Shown here: positions 1 to 12,700 of the stretch, one piece after another
Layout of the letters: every line of letters begins with the position of its first letter
Position numbering within the stretch: position 1 is the first letter of the stretch
NCBI GenBank assembly: GCA_022749755.1
Contig: CM040446.1
Location: forward strand, 3,898,966 to 3,962,965
Reading direction: 5' to 3'
Source: Azadirachta indica
Lineage: Eukaryota; Streptophyta; Magnoliopsida; Sapindales; Meliaceae
Length of the DNA: 64,000 bases
The notes under the pieces: model-generated
Seen by the model: only the letters and a program-made list of their open reading frames with translations
Told to the model about the DNA's origin: nothing
The model's database searches: none
Program-made: the position numbers and the translations under genes

Positions 1-2715
1 CTGCAATTAATTACTTGCACTGGCCAAGATTTGGGCTTTGTGCAGAAGTCTCTATGTTCTTGTACGTATATGCTGTTGACTTGCCTTACGAGAAAAGTAT
101 TACTTTGCAATAGTGATAGGTACAATTGCTATGAATGATTATACTGAAGCCGGCACTATTTTCTTCCTCTTCACCATTGCTAAATGGCTTGAGACAAGGA
201 CAACCCACAAGGTACATTTGCAATCAGCTCTTTCATCTTTTTTTTTTTTATTCTTTTTACATGGATGATCAATAAAATATTGAGCTACCAGAATACAGTG
301 AGCATATGTCAATCAAACAATTCTGATATACACATTTTATCTAAACTAGAAACTTCCAAAAGCATATAGTAGGATATGTAACTGGAGTTTTGTTCACGTA
401 AGTAGCTTAAATAAGCTATAGGAGCAGTTATGTAATTAGTTAACAAAAACAACAGTGTGAAATAGTGTTAGTGGTTGAGAAAGCTAAAGATAAGAGATAA
501 AATTTGTGTCATTGTTAAATCTCTTTTTCTAATGAGAATGTTGATTGTTGTGGACATAGCTAATTTGATGAACTACTTAAAATCTTTATTCTGTTATGCT
601 GTGGTTAGTTGTTGTTCTTGTTGATTTATGATTGCAAGCACTAGTTTGAGTTGCTGAAATAAGATCTTCGAGCATACTTAGGTGAGTTTGATTAATTTTA
701 TGAGAGAGTGCACAATGGGGGTGTTTGTTTGCGCCAACAGATTGAGTAACCTTTCAGAAGTCATCCATCAAAATTTTGACCTTGGGATTTTTTTTTTTAA
801 TGGGATAGTACTTAGGATATCCTCCTATTTAGGTGTTTCTCGATACATATAAACATTTGAGACTCTGCTCTTGACTATAAAGTTAATGAATGGCTTTCAT
901 GGTACCTGTTCCTGACTTCTATTAATCCTGGAAAATGGCCAGTACGTCAAATTCGCCTCAAATGAAATAATAATAACAATGGAAACAAAGACCAGTTCTG
1001 TTCACTACCATTTCATACTTTACTGAGCACATAATGAACCTAAAGTACAATCACAAATTTCTCAGGCGACTGCTGTTATGTCATCATTGATGAGCATAGC
1101 CCCTCAAAAGCAGTAATAGCCGAAACTGGGGAAGAAGTTGATGCCAGCGGGGTGAAGTTGAACACTGTTCTTGCAGTTAAGGCTGGTGAAGTTATACCAA
1201 TTGACGGAATTGTTGTAGATGGAGAACGTGAAGTAGATGAGAAGACTTTAACAGGAGAGTCATATCCAGTTTCGAAGCAAAGGATTCTACAGTTTGGGGT
1301 GGCACAATGAATCGAAATGGTAGTATCATAGTCTCTTTCTCCCTTTTTGTTTCTAAATCCACATAAGTTGAAGCTTTTATCCTAAAGGGTTTAATTTCTT
1401 CCTTTTTAGGTTACATTAGTGTAAAAACTACTGCCCTAGCTGAAGACTGTGTGGTGGCTAAGATGGCAAAACTGGTGGAAGAAGCTCAAAACAGCAAGTC
1501 TAAAACCCCAAAGACTCGTAGACAAATGTGCTCAGTTTTACACCCCAGGTTTGTGAACGTTTCACCCCGGTAAGCTTTAGGTCAAATTGCATAATCTCCA
1601 ATATTATAAGTGAACTCACTTGTTTCAAGAGTGGAGATCTTTTAAGAAGGGTCATTGATGACTGTGAGAAAATTTGTTGATCAGTTTCATATGTTTTTAA
1701 GGCAAATATTTCTGATGAATTTTGGAAGTAACTGTTATGAATAGATCCTTTTCAGCTCCTAATTAATTAGGTCATGCAATATTTCTGCCTAGATTAGAAG
1801 AAGATCCTCATTTGTTAGTTAAATTTCAAGAGACCATAATGAAAAGTTGGAAAAATTAACAGAATTTCAAGAGAAGTTTTGCATTTTTTTAATTTTTCAA
1901 TTAATAATAGAAGATCACTTATTTTGCAGCTGTTATCATCATATCTGCCTGCTTTGCGGTGATTCCAGCAGCATTGAGAGTTCATAACCACAACCATTGG
2001 TTTCATTTAGCATTGGTTTTAGTTTTAGTAAGTGCATGCCCTTGTGCACTAATCCTCTCCACGCCTGTCGTGACTTTCTGCCCCCTCACCAAAGCTGCAA
2101 CCTCTGGTCTTCTAGTCAAAGGAGGAGATTATTTGGAAATTCTAGCAAAAGTTAAGGTTGTTGCATATGAAAAAACTGGAACAATTACGAGGGGTGAATT
2201 TATAGTGTCGGATTTCCAATCTCTTAATGAAGACATAAACTTAAACACTTCGCTGTACTGGTAAGGATTATCACTTCATCCCAATGAAAAATACAAGTTT
2301 ATGCATAAAAAATACATGTTCAAAATCAGCAAAAAAGCAAGGAAACTGTGGTGAAGATCATTCAAACAGTTCAACTTGCTCGGAAGAATGCCACGAAGTG
2401 GCAAATTCTGCTCATTGCCACCCAATTCATTGCGGTGCAAAACATGCACAAGCCAAACTAACGCTGAGGATATAGGAAACGATTGTTATGGTCATCAACA
2501 TCAAACTTCTAATGCTATTCCAGTGTTGAAGAATTGTACAGACCATACAGTGTTTAGATTCTATGGAATCAATGGCTATGACTGCTTGTATGAGTTTGGA
2601 GAAGAGAGAAATTGGGGGATGTTGCAAGAGCTACTACATGAAGTAATGTTGTCGTAAACATGTACATTTTGGAGCTGGTTTAGGAGGAAGCTTGACTGAA
2701 ATTGTCACAGAATAG
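1..2715 (+). pseudogene. Heavy-metal P1B-ATPase (HMA2/3/4 clade) pseudogene, copy A, 5' part outside window
   Basis: This is a decayed paralogue of the pump at 9773-16599 and aligns with it from about 12044 onward. Recognisable exon remnants are 114-211 ([21 protein letters not shown]), 1066-1320, about 1410-1550, 1931-2263 ([18 protein letters not shown]) and a last-exon remnant at about 2290-2715. Bases 1-113 are the end of an intron, so the N-terminal exons lie to the left. Damage relative to copy B: one A is missing in the run near 1105 (PQK then a stop), one base is missing near 1280, one C is extra near 1510, and the catalytic DKTGT reads EKTGT at about 2170. About 1.85 kb corresponding to 14320-16165 is absent after 2279, which removes the nucleotide-binding region, the TGD and GDGxND motifs and the last membrane segments. 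A TAA also interrupts the Cys-rich tail (MK-stop-CC). The metal-site CPC motif is intact here, unlike in copy B. Confidence 0.9.
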
Positions 2716-4100
2716 ATTACATAGATGGATGAATCTCTAGCTTTGATCAAGTTATTAAGATCTTTTTTATTTTCTATCCTTGTTTTGGTTAAAGAGCATT
2801 TTGACAAATTTTTTTGGATTGGAAGTGGCTCAAGCCAACAAGAATAGGATTGCGCAGTGATATATATATATATATATATGCATTATTATTATATCATCAC
2901 AAGTTTAGTATGTATACATGTTTATTCTAATTTTAAAAAAATAAAAGACTTTATCATAATACACTCAAGTATAGTATATTGTGTATACAAAAAATTTTGG
3001 GTTTGTATATATGATTTTCAATGAGATAATTAACATTAAGATGGCTAGAAGATTGTTAGTTAGTATGTATATAAATAATATGTTTTCAAACTATTTGATA
3101 GATATTTGACTATAAAAAAAATAGGAAATTTTTTTAAAATAATTATTATTTATACTCAAAATTTAATTTTGACCAGTACTGTTCAAAATTTTGTTAAAAA
3201 ATAATCAATTTTATAAGTTTTGGACAAAAATACTTTCATGATCAACTTAACAAAAATAATAATTTTGAAAGTAACTTTCACGTATCTTAACAATTTTTTT
3301 GACATTGAAAGTGGCTCAAGCCAACAAAAATAGAAGGGGATAATATCTATATTCATTATCATCATCATCATCATAGGTTTAGTGTGTATAAATGTTTATT
3401 CTAATTTCAAAAAAATAAAACTTTATGATAATGCACTCAAGTATATATAATAGTATGTATACAAAAAATTTTTGGTTTGTACATATATGATTTTCAATGA
3501 GATAATTAACATTAATTAGATGGTTAGAAGATTGTTAGCTAGTGTGCATACAAATAATATGTTTTCGAGCTATTTCATAGATATTTGACCATAAAAATAT
3601 TTATCTTTTTAATTTTTTTATTATTATTTTTAATTTTGAAATTCAAAAAGCCTGAGTCTACGATTATAATATTATGAAAAAATTATCACCAGTGACCACT
3701 ATTCACCTCATTAATTTTAGAATGGCTGTTGTTTAAAATATTTTTAAAAAATGAATAATTAAAAATTTTTTTAACGGAAATACTCTTATGACCAATTTTA
3801 TACAAGCAACTTTTTTGTGTTATAAAGAATATTTTGAAGCATAAAAAAAAATTAAAATTAGTCATTTTTAAACAATTTATTTTTATAGAGATAATTTTGT
3901 TCAAAAAATTTTTGATTAGTCATTTTTAAAAGATATTATGAATAATAATCGTTTCTGAAATCTATGAGTAAATAGTAGTTACTATTAAAAATTTCCTATT
4001 ATTATTACGGAGCAGCATTCTATACATTGCTTGAATTTTGGTGGATGGAGAAGAATAAAGAAAAAAATAATACGAGATTATAATACAGGCTTGGACCGGA
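2716..4100. repeat. 3' flank of HMA copy A with an internal 486-bp tandem duplication
   Basis: No gene is seen. Bases 2716-3140 match the 3' flank of copy B (16600-17030). A second, diverged copy of 2825-3110 begins at 3311, a shift of 486 bases. Both start with GTGGCTCAAGCCAACAA and share the stretch ending in GATAGATATTTGAC. Around 4000-4080 the sequence again matches copy B's flank at 18310-18400 (ATTCTATACATTGCTTGA against ATTCTATATACATTGCTTGA), which marks the right limit of this shared block. Short (AT)n at 2861-2880 and (ATC)n at 3357-3374 are also present. Confidence 0.7.
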
Positions 4101-4645
4101 CCGAATTAAAATTTAGGTCTAAAACAAAATAAAAAATTTTTGGCTAATAATATTCAGAATTTTTAAAGCCCGAATAGAAGGCCCAAACCTGTATTGGGAC
4201 TGAATTTTGACTCGTTTTAAAAATATTAAACCCGGACACAGATTTTTGTCGAGCCTAATGCCACCTGCAAGTAAAATACCCGCTGCTCTTCTATTTGGAA
4301 TTTGGTAGTGACGCTATTTTTCTTATTAGCAGTGGCGTAAGGGGCTTTGTTGCGACTTGCGTTCGTTAAAAATAAAGTGTTTTCATTATTTAACATTTTT
4401 GAAGTATAAAATTAATAAATTTATTTTTTAATCTTATTTAAAAATATATAAATATATATATAGATAAATTAAACAATAAATGTAAAGGAAAAAAATTGTT
4501 ATAATTTTACTATATTATTGTTTTTTTAATATTCAATACAATCAAAAGAATTTATTGTAGTAGGAGAGATAAATATAATTTTTTATAAACCTTTTATTTA
4601 TATGTGATTTTTACAAACTTAAAGAAAAGTACGTGAAAATATCCC

Positions 4646-4960
4646 TTAATTAATTACAATGTGTTAGTTGGTTGACTAATTAAATTTTGCAAATGGTTGA
4701 TGCAGAGATTAGGCTGACGATTTTAACAATATAGAAAACCCCTAGTAATTAATTAATTACAATGTGGTAATTCGTTGACTAATTAAACTTTGTAAATGGT
4801 TGATGCAGATTAGGCTGATGATTTTAACAATATAGAAAACCCTTAGTAATTAATTAATTAATTATAATTTCGTAATTAGTTGACTAATTAAACTTTGTTA
4901 ATGGTTGATACAGATTAAGCGGACGTTTTTACGATTTTAATAATATAGAAATCCTTAATA
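4646..4960. repeat. Three tandem copies of a ~102-bp unit
   Basis: Three head-to-tail units start near 4646, 4749 and 4849. Each contains TTGACTAATTAAA, AATGGTTGAT(G/A)CAGA and a GATTTTAA(C/T)AATATAGAAA tail, separated by runs of TTAATTAA. A single related unit occurs at about 34490-34570, so the triplication seems to have happened after the larger segment was duplicated. Confidence 0.75.
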
Positions 4961-6090
4961 ATTTTATAATAATTTTGATAAATTAACATTGTTCGGGCAA
5001 CAAAATTGGAAGTGGCCTTCCACTCCGAAGAAAATGCTATCCGCCAGGCTTACGTAAACAAGAAAATTATTAATAAAATAATAGCAATTTGGATAATGAT
5101 ATTTGGGCCCTTGCATTTATCCATTTTTGACAAATAGGTCCTTCACCCACATCGAAATGACTGAAATACCCTTCAGTTTAATTACACGTTATGACCATCG
5201 TAATAGTCAAAACTCAATCTTGTAAGGGCACTCTAGTCATTTTAATATAAATAACTGGTGGACTATTAAACATCAATGGATTATATGCGAACCTAAATGA
5301 TAAATATTATTTAATTGCTTCCAATATCATGTTTATAATATACAATATCATATTTGTGATGCATATATTGTTGTATTATTAATTTTTACGTTAATTAACA
5401 AAGTGATATAATTAAATATTATTGTTATGTGCTGTTTTTTAATATTAGGCCTAAATTGTGAGTTTTTTTTTTAAAAAATTATTATAAAAATATTATCTAA
5501 CCCAAATACCAATAACAATTTAAAAAGATCAAAGACCAATAACAAGAAAACTGCCGGCCTCTCGAGAAGTTTAGAATATGATAGTGATATAAAAAATAAT
5601 TAATATAAATATAAAATCCTACTTGGTGTAGGCATATGTTGGGGGTAACATGAAGGTCAACTATCAATAAGATTTGTTTAATATTTTACGCTCTATAATT
5701 ATGCTCAATTACGGGAACATTTAATTAATTAATTGGCGATTAGTTTTATAACTTTGATGAATAATATTTAAACAAATACTAATTAATTAAAGATAAATTC
5801 AATCTAGAACTACTCATATAATTTCTTATTAGTAATTATTAACAATTACAAAATTTGTCACCTATTTTTGTCAGAGTAGGCTACAATAATGTATTATTAC
5901 ATCTTTAAAATTTTTAAATTTTACGTCTCATGTTTGAAAATGTATTAATTTTTTTTATATTTATTAAAAGATTATATTTTGTGAATACAATTAACTTAAA
6001 GTGACATAAAAAATTTTGAGAGAAAATATTTAGTAAAACAAAAGATAAATTCTTTTTTATTATGATTAGGTGGTATGCACATTAAATAAA

Positions 6091-6171
6091 CCATTATCAT
6101 GCTTGCATACCATGTTAAATATTTTAACAACGCATTAAAATATTTAACATGGTATGCAAGCATGATAATGG
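6091..6171. repeat. Perfect inverted repeat, 37-bp arms, 7-nt loop
   Basis: Bases 6091-6127 are exactly the reverse complement of 6135-6171, separated by CAACGCA. The arm begins CCATTATCATGCTTGCATAC. The homologous place in the partner segment (about 35575-35640) has no such palindrome, so it arose or was inserted in this copy only. Confidence 0.9.
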
Positions 6172-6204
6172 CATTAAAATATTTTTACAAATTATTTAAC
6201 AATC

Positions 6205-6395
6205 GGGTAATAAACATTTTAGGTCTTGAACTTTAGCAAAATAACAAATCAGGATATATTTGACAGATTTTAATAGTTCAGTCCCTGCTATTACATCCAC
6301 CCATTAAATAGTAGTAAAGTGGCAATTTACCCTGGTCAACTAGATTCTAAATAAATATACTCTACTATTCATCTTTAAAAAATCAATTTAACAAA
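6205..6395. repeat. Dispersed repeat, partner at 17395-17590
   Basis: Two noncoding stretches share CCATTAAATAGT(A/G), a TTAGGTC/TTAGTTCC...AAACTT-type opening and ATTCTAAATAAATATA-like ends in the same order. The type of element is unknown. It has no coding potential. Confidence 0.5.
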
Positions 6396-6399
6396 ATTA

Positions 6400-8280
6400 G
6401 TGTTAGGTCGAAGGCGTCCAGAATTTGGGACAGGGATTCCCACAGGGCCCCTACACTCGATTTTGACCCCGATTTTGACTTTAAATTTTGAAAAAAATTG
6501 TATTTGTGTGACCCAAACCCTAGACTTGAACAATATTCATAATCATTTTACTATTGCACTACTTTCATTTAATCATCAATATATGTAAATTTTATATATA
6601 TATATATATTAAAAGTATTATTTTTAATTGTTATTATTGATATAAAATAAATATATAATTTAATAATATTTTTATAATTAAAAATTATTTAAATATAATT
6701 TTATTACTATTATTTTCTTTATAATTACTTGAAGGAACAATAATTTTATTTTAATTTAAAATTAAATTCTAATATAATTTTGATTACAAGTATAATTATT
6801 TTCTTTCAAAAACAAATCTCAACAAATTTATTTAATTTTTACACATAATTGTTATTAGTCAATAATATGTCAATAATTGAAATATATATGGGTAATTATA
6901 GTTATTAAATCTAAATTATTGTATATTATAAAATTATTATATATAAAAAAATAAAATTTTCAAAAATAAAAAGTGTATTGATAAAAATTCTAACTATCAC
7001 AATAATAACTCCGAAAGTTAGTAAAACCATAAAAATAAAAAGCCTTCATACATAATATTAACAATCATCCAAGTAATTTAAATTGACGAAAACCATTATG
7101 ACATACAACTAATAGCAAGTGCTTGCAAGGAGGAGATAGAAAGGTAAGAGTGACTCACTTTGTTTTTAAATTTAGGATTTTCTCTTCATATATATTTGCA
7201 AAATAATTAATTTTTAATATGTAAAATCATCATTTCACATATTATCAAAAAAAAATATAATAAAAATACATTTTTAATTTTTTCATAAATTAATTGTTAC
7301 AAATGAAATAATTAAAAATAATCATCAATCTAATTGAGACAATTTGTATAAAATATTATAGTTAATAATAATTTTGTTAGAATAAAATATCAACTCTGAT
7401 TGATAATTTACTATAATTTTTCTATTAAATTATATAAATAGAAAACAAATAAGTGTGTTAATTGATTATAATATAATTTTAAATAGAATTGACAAAATTA
7501 ATTAGAAAAAATATATAAAATCTATTTTAAAGATTTTAATTTTTAATAATTTTGCAAAGAAAAATTTTGGAGGACAATTGTGGGATAAATGAGGATTTCT
7601 TTTAGATCTAGAATTTTTTTATATATATAATTAAGCATTTAGACTTTTTAGAAAAATATAATTATATCATATGAAGGACCTAATTGACTAAATAATAAAA
7701 ATATAAATTTTTTATAGGACTTGATTGATTAAAATGAAAATAAAAAATCTTCTTTAATAATTTATTAAAAGATATGAATACAATTGTAATTCAACAAACA
7801 AATTTAAAAAATTTTTGCCGGGATGTGGGTGGTAGGGCAGAGAGAATTATCCCATGTCCGACCGGTTTCTAATTCGAGCATGAATAGTTTTCCCAAACTC
7901 GACCCAAAGGAGTTAGGTTCTGTAAGCTCTCAGCTCCGCAGAGACTTTTATCATTCCTAAATAAAATGATAGCAAAATTAAAGTAACATATTAATATATT
8001 AAAAAAAGTAAGTATTGGATACTTAATTTAGAAAACCCATCTATTCAACCTATATTCATGCACAAATCTATTTCAAAATCTTTCCATTCAACCTATATTC
8101 ATGCACAAATCTGTCTTAAAATCTTTCTATTTAACCAAAATTTATTCATAAAAGTTCATACAATGATCAATTCACAAAAAGTCTAAAATATGAGATGTTT
8201 GACCTTATAAATACGTAAAATAGCACAAAAAAAAACGGCCAATTACAACAAATTCTATTATTGAGATTCTCAAAAAGTAT
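6400..8280. other. AT-rich intergenic DNA, no gene seen
   Basis: This is very AT-rich with long poly-A/T and TA runs, for example (TA)n at 6593-6610. Two GC-richer scraps, at about 6405-6475 and 7815-7945, resemble decayed transposon ends (phrases such as GGGACAGGGATTCCC and CCCATGTCCGACCGG). They do not pair well enough for me to define an element. Confidence 0.5.
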
Positions 8281-8284
8281 CTAT

Positions 8285-9330
8285 TATTACGGGCTTAGGA
8301 GAGTGGCCCATGCAACACCCCCAAATGACCCTTCATTTGAGGGTAAGCCTTTTAAACATGTGCTATTTATTGGTTTTGGTTTGCCTTAGCCTTGACAAGA
8401 GGACGGCTCTTGCCCTCAACTAGTTTTAGACAGGGGTGGCCTAGTCCTGTCTACTGTAAAGCCCATGGAATCGAAGCCGTCTTAGCACCATTAAACATTA
8501 GAATGTCTAAGGCGTCACACCTTGAGCAATCCAGCAAGCACATGAACTCTCAAGGCGTTACACTTTGCCCCACCAAAAAATCATGCACATCCTCATGTAC
8601 GCGACAATCTACAAATCTTTCGCCTATTCAGTTGGCAGACCAGAGAGGTCCTACTTGCCTACTACTCTTCCTCAACACACCTATCTTCCCTAGAGTTAGG
8701 AAGACTTTCATCCACGAGAATATCGCATTATCACTTCATACAAGCACGCCACTCCTTTGCATAATGTGGAAGTAGCATTTGGCGTAGATGAAGTGTCACT
8801 TGATTGCCTTTCAAACTATTATGCTCATCTTTTCTTGAAAAGACCCCTATCACAGCACACATTATCATTGTGTGAGCAAGCTATTCCAAGGCTGCATGGC
8901 AAAAGGTCTTGACGTAGTCATTTTTTGCCTTTTTGTATTCTTCTATGGGTGATAAAAATGTAGTGAGATTTTGCGAAAATTCTCGTTTTAACTCTGCTAC
9001 CACTTTGCATGGGCCCAGCGAAATAGCCGGTGCGACACTCCCAAATGACCCCTCATCTAAGGGTAAGTGGTGGTCTTAACTTGTCTCCTCTATAATAAAG
9101 CTCATGGGACCGAAGCCGTCTTAGTACAATCAAACATTGGAATGTCAGAACCATCACACCTTAAGCAATCCAACAAGCACGCGAACTATCGGGGCGTCCA
9201 ACTATGCCCCCGACTCATGTTGCTGCCTTCCGTTGCACTGACTTCTATTGCCTTCTGTTGTACCACTCCCGAAGAAGAGGAACCTTGAGATGTGGCACTC
9301 CTAGCTGTTGCCTTCTATTGTAAAACGGTA
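8285..9330. repeat. GC-richer repeat block with two direct copies, probable old transposon remnant
   Basis: The base composition is clearly richer in GC than its surroundings. A segment at about 8305-8575 recurs, diverged, at about 9027-9215. Both run from CCCAAATGACCC through GGGTAAG, CATGG(A/G)-(A/C)CGAAGCCGTCTTAG and CA(A/T)GAACT-like motifs to TGCCCC. The first has an extra stretch of about 85 bases. The short open frames here (8392-8775 and 9067-9288) have no recognisable domain and do not look like conserved protein. I cannot assign a transposon class. The block ends about 440 bases before the start codon of HMA copy B. Confidence 0.5.
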
Positions 9331-9772
9331 TGAATTCCACAGCCATTTAATTTAAAATATGTCATCGATTTCTCAACTAAAAATTAAATATTAATATTTA
9401 ATAATAATTTTAAATTATGAACGTTGAACAAATTGTTTTAGAGTTTTCTTGTTTAGGCAGCTACAACCTAAACGTGCTCCGGGTTAGCCATTATCCAAGC
9501 TTCCTCGATTCCTCCTTCATTTGTAATTTACTAATCAAAAGAAAACGTCGGTAGAAGAACTTTTTGATGATTATTTTATTCTTTATTATAAATTTACTTC
9601 ATCTTCCATTCTTACTATTTAAACCTTCCAATCACTCTTCTTCATTCATTCATAACTTTCAATCTTTTTTATATCTATTTTAGTACTTTCTTCTTCTCTT
9701 CTTACCGTTTCTCCTTTCTTTCCTGAGAAATTCTTTTTTACCCGATTTCATACATATACGTAGCTAAGGGAA

Positions 9773-12700
9773 ATGGCTGGTGAAGACTTGAAAGAGAGGA
9801 AGAGTTCAGACGGGAAGAAGTTGCAGAAAAGCTACTTTGATGTGCTAGGTCTATGCTGTTCATCGGAAGTTTCTCTCATTGAAAACATCCTCAAATCCCT
9901 CGACGGCGTCAAGGAAGTCTCGGTGATCGTTCCTTCAAGAACAGTGATTGTTGTCCATGATAATCTCATTGTTTCGCAGCTCCAAATTGGTAATTCATAA
10001 TCATGAAAAACTTCTTCTACCTTTTCTTTGATTTTATTAGAAGCTAGAAAAAACCAGCTACCAGAAGTGATTGCTGATATTTAGCTTTTGCTAAAAGTGC
10101 TTACCTTTGATATTGCTAGCACAATAGTAATAAAGCTTTCCCATTTAGAGATAGAAGTGGTTCAAGCTGATATGTCGCAATTCATTAGGTGGGCGATGTT
10201 TGTTCGGTGCTAGTGCTTAATGTATAAAACAGCTTTTAGAAAAATTAACGTTTTTTTTTTTTTCTGAGATTTTGTTCCATAAATTTTTAATTGATTTTTT
10301 TTCAATCTTTTTTTTTCTCAAACGCATTAGTCACATGAATAATCGTTTTTCTCGCGGAGAACAGAGCTTTTTAACTTTGGCTTATTATCTCAATTCTTCA
10401 ACTTTATTTTTTTATTTTTTCCCAAAATATAAATGATTACAGACACGTGATTTATTTTCATATGTCCAAGAAATTTGTTGGCTTCCGAGATTATTTGATT
10501 TCAATGTCCGATTTTTAATTAATTTATTAGTAAATTAAATTAATACTTGAGAGATTCAAGTTCTGACCCAGTGTTTTCTGCATTCCAAGAATCTGCTATT
10601 GATATATATATATATATATATATATATGACCACCACTGACCGTGTTCGTTATGCTACTTGTCCATTATACCCATGAAAACATTTTTTCTTTTTTACAAAA
10701 GTATTTGTTAAAACAATTTCTTTATTTTTAGTTTTTAATATTATTCTGGTTTGGTGATGACAGTTAAGGCACTGAATCAAGCAAGATTGGAGGCAAATGT
10801 GAGAGCAAATGGAGAAACTAAGTATCAGAAAAAATGGCCAAGCCCATACGCAATTGCGTGTGGAATGTTTCTTGGAATTTCGTTTTTGAAATACGTTTTT
10901 TATCCAATGCGTTGGTTTGCTATCGCTGCTATTGCCGTTGGCATTTTTCCCATTGTTTTAAAAGCTTTTGCTTCCTTAAGGAATTTTAGGCTCGACATCA
11001 AGTTACTTATGCTCATTGCAGGTATCTTTCACTTCCTTTTTATTTTTTAATTTTTTTTTAATTTTTTGTATTTAATTCTTAAATCATACTAAAACTAATA
11101 AGTTCCTTATATTTTCTTCTTGGAAAGGAAGTTTGCCAAATTCAACGTTTAAGCCTCATATATTTTCATGGCCGTCACCTGATGGATATTGACCTATTTT
11201 GACAAGTAATAAATGAAAAAAAATAAAAATTCAAACAATAACCCATACAAAGACGAAATAAATAACAATCTCTTTATTTGTGATTTTGTTTTTATTTATT
11301 TATTTTTATGAGTGTTTTACTTGTCATCTATACTTTATTGTCTGTTTTCTTTGCTTTCTGGATTCTCTAAACCCATTTTGCAAAGTAACCCACTACACAA
11401 AATACAAAATCTCTATCTTCCCTTCTACCTTCCTGTTGCTTAAAGAGAATTGTCGATTTTCTTCGCTTTTTGGATTCTCTAGACCCAATCTGCAAAATAA
11501 CCCACTACACAAAATATAAAATCTCCGTCTTCCCTTATACCTTGCTGTTGTTTAAAGAGGCAAATAAATTTCTTTTTTATTTTCCTTTTCTTATATATCT
11601 ATGTTATTAATATTTTTTTCATATTTATTTTACTAACATAAAATAGCGTTGTACGAAGGTATACATAATTTTATTGGAAGATTTATCACCGATTTTTGCC
11701 TAAATTTTTTTTTCCATTAAATATATGTAGAAGTTACACATCTATGAGTGGGTTGCGTGGTTCACCTTTACAACTCAAAAAGTCTACTGACAAATTGCAT
11801 GATGTCTTTTGACCATCCCCATCTCGCATTTTGTTCCTTTCTCTCTATGCTAATGGCTTAATTATTTATACAACTTGTAATGTCTACCAACAATTTATGA
11901 CAACATATCACGATACATAGCATAAAATTTTAAACCTTTGGCGAGACTATTCAATCTTATATTTCATAATATATTGTTACAAAATCATGAGTTTATTGAT
12001 GAATATATAAGCACGTAGTATACATATAAATAATTTTCTAGGACTGTAATTAATTACTTGCACTGGCCTAGATTTTGGCTTCATACAGCGTTCTTGTATG
12101 TATATGTGTTAAGCGGTTGTCGATAATGATATATGTTGTTGACTTGTCTTACAAGAACAGTATTACTTTGCAACAGTGGTAGGTACAATTGCTATGAGTG
12201 ATTATACTGAAGCCGGCACTATTGTCTTCCTCTTCACCATTGCTGAATGGCTTGAGACAAGGGCAAGCCACAAGGTAATTTGCGATCAGCTCCATTCATC
12301 TTTTTTTAATGTGGGACGATCAATAAAATATTGAGCAACCAAATTTCAATGAGCATAAGTCAATCGAACAATTCTGACATATACATATTATATATACTGG
12401 AAACTTCCAAAAGCATATGGTAGGAAATGAAACTAGAGTTTTGTTCACTTAAGTAGCTTAAATAAGCTTAAGCTACAGGAGCAATTATGTAATTAGTTGA
12501 TAAAAACACCAGTGTGAAATAGGTTGTTAGTGGTTGAGAAAGCTAAAGATTAGAGATAAATTTTGTTTCATTGTTAAATCTCTTTTTCTAGTGAGAATGT
12601 TGATTGTTGTGGACATAGCTAATTTGATGAACTACTTAAAATCTTTTTTCTGTTCTGCTGTGGTTTGTTGTTGTTCTTGTTGATTTATGATTGCAACCAC

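Larger units (their letters stand above)
4646..6180. repeat. Left copy of a dispersed 1.2-1.5 kb duplication (partner 34450-35650)
   Basis: No coding potential is seen. Extended direct-orientation similarity to 34450-35650 is visible in landmarks that occur in the same order in both: GAAGTGGCCTTC, GAAGAAAATGC, AAACAAGAAAATTA, GGTCCTTCACC, CGAGAAGTTTAGAATATGAT, AAAATCCTACTTGGTG and TTGGCGATTAGTTTT. This copy follows the 3' flank of HMA copy A. The other lies beyond the miR169 cluster downstream of copy B. I infer that both belong to one ancestral tandem-duplicated unit. Confidence 0.75.

Noticed and set aside
8392..8775. 127-codon open frame on the + strand
   Set aside because: It lies in a noncoding direct-repeat block, its diverged second copy at 9027-9215 does not keep the same frame, and no domain is recognisable.
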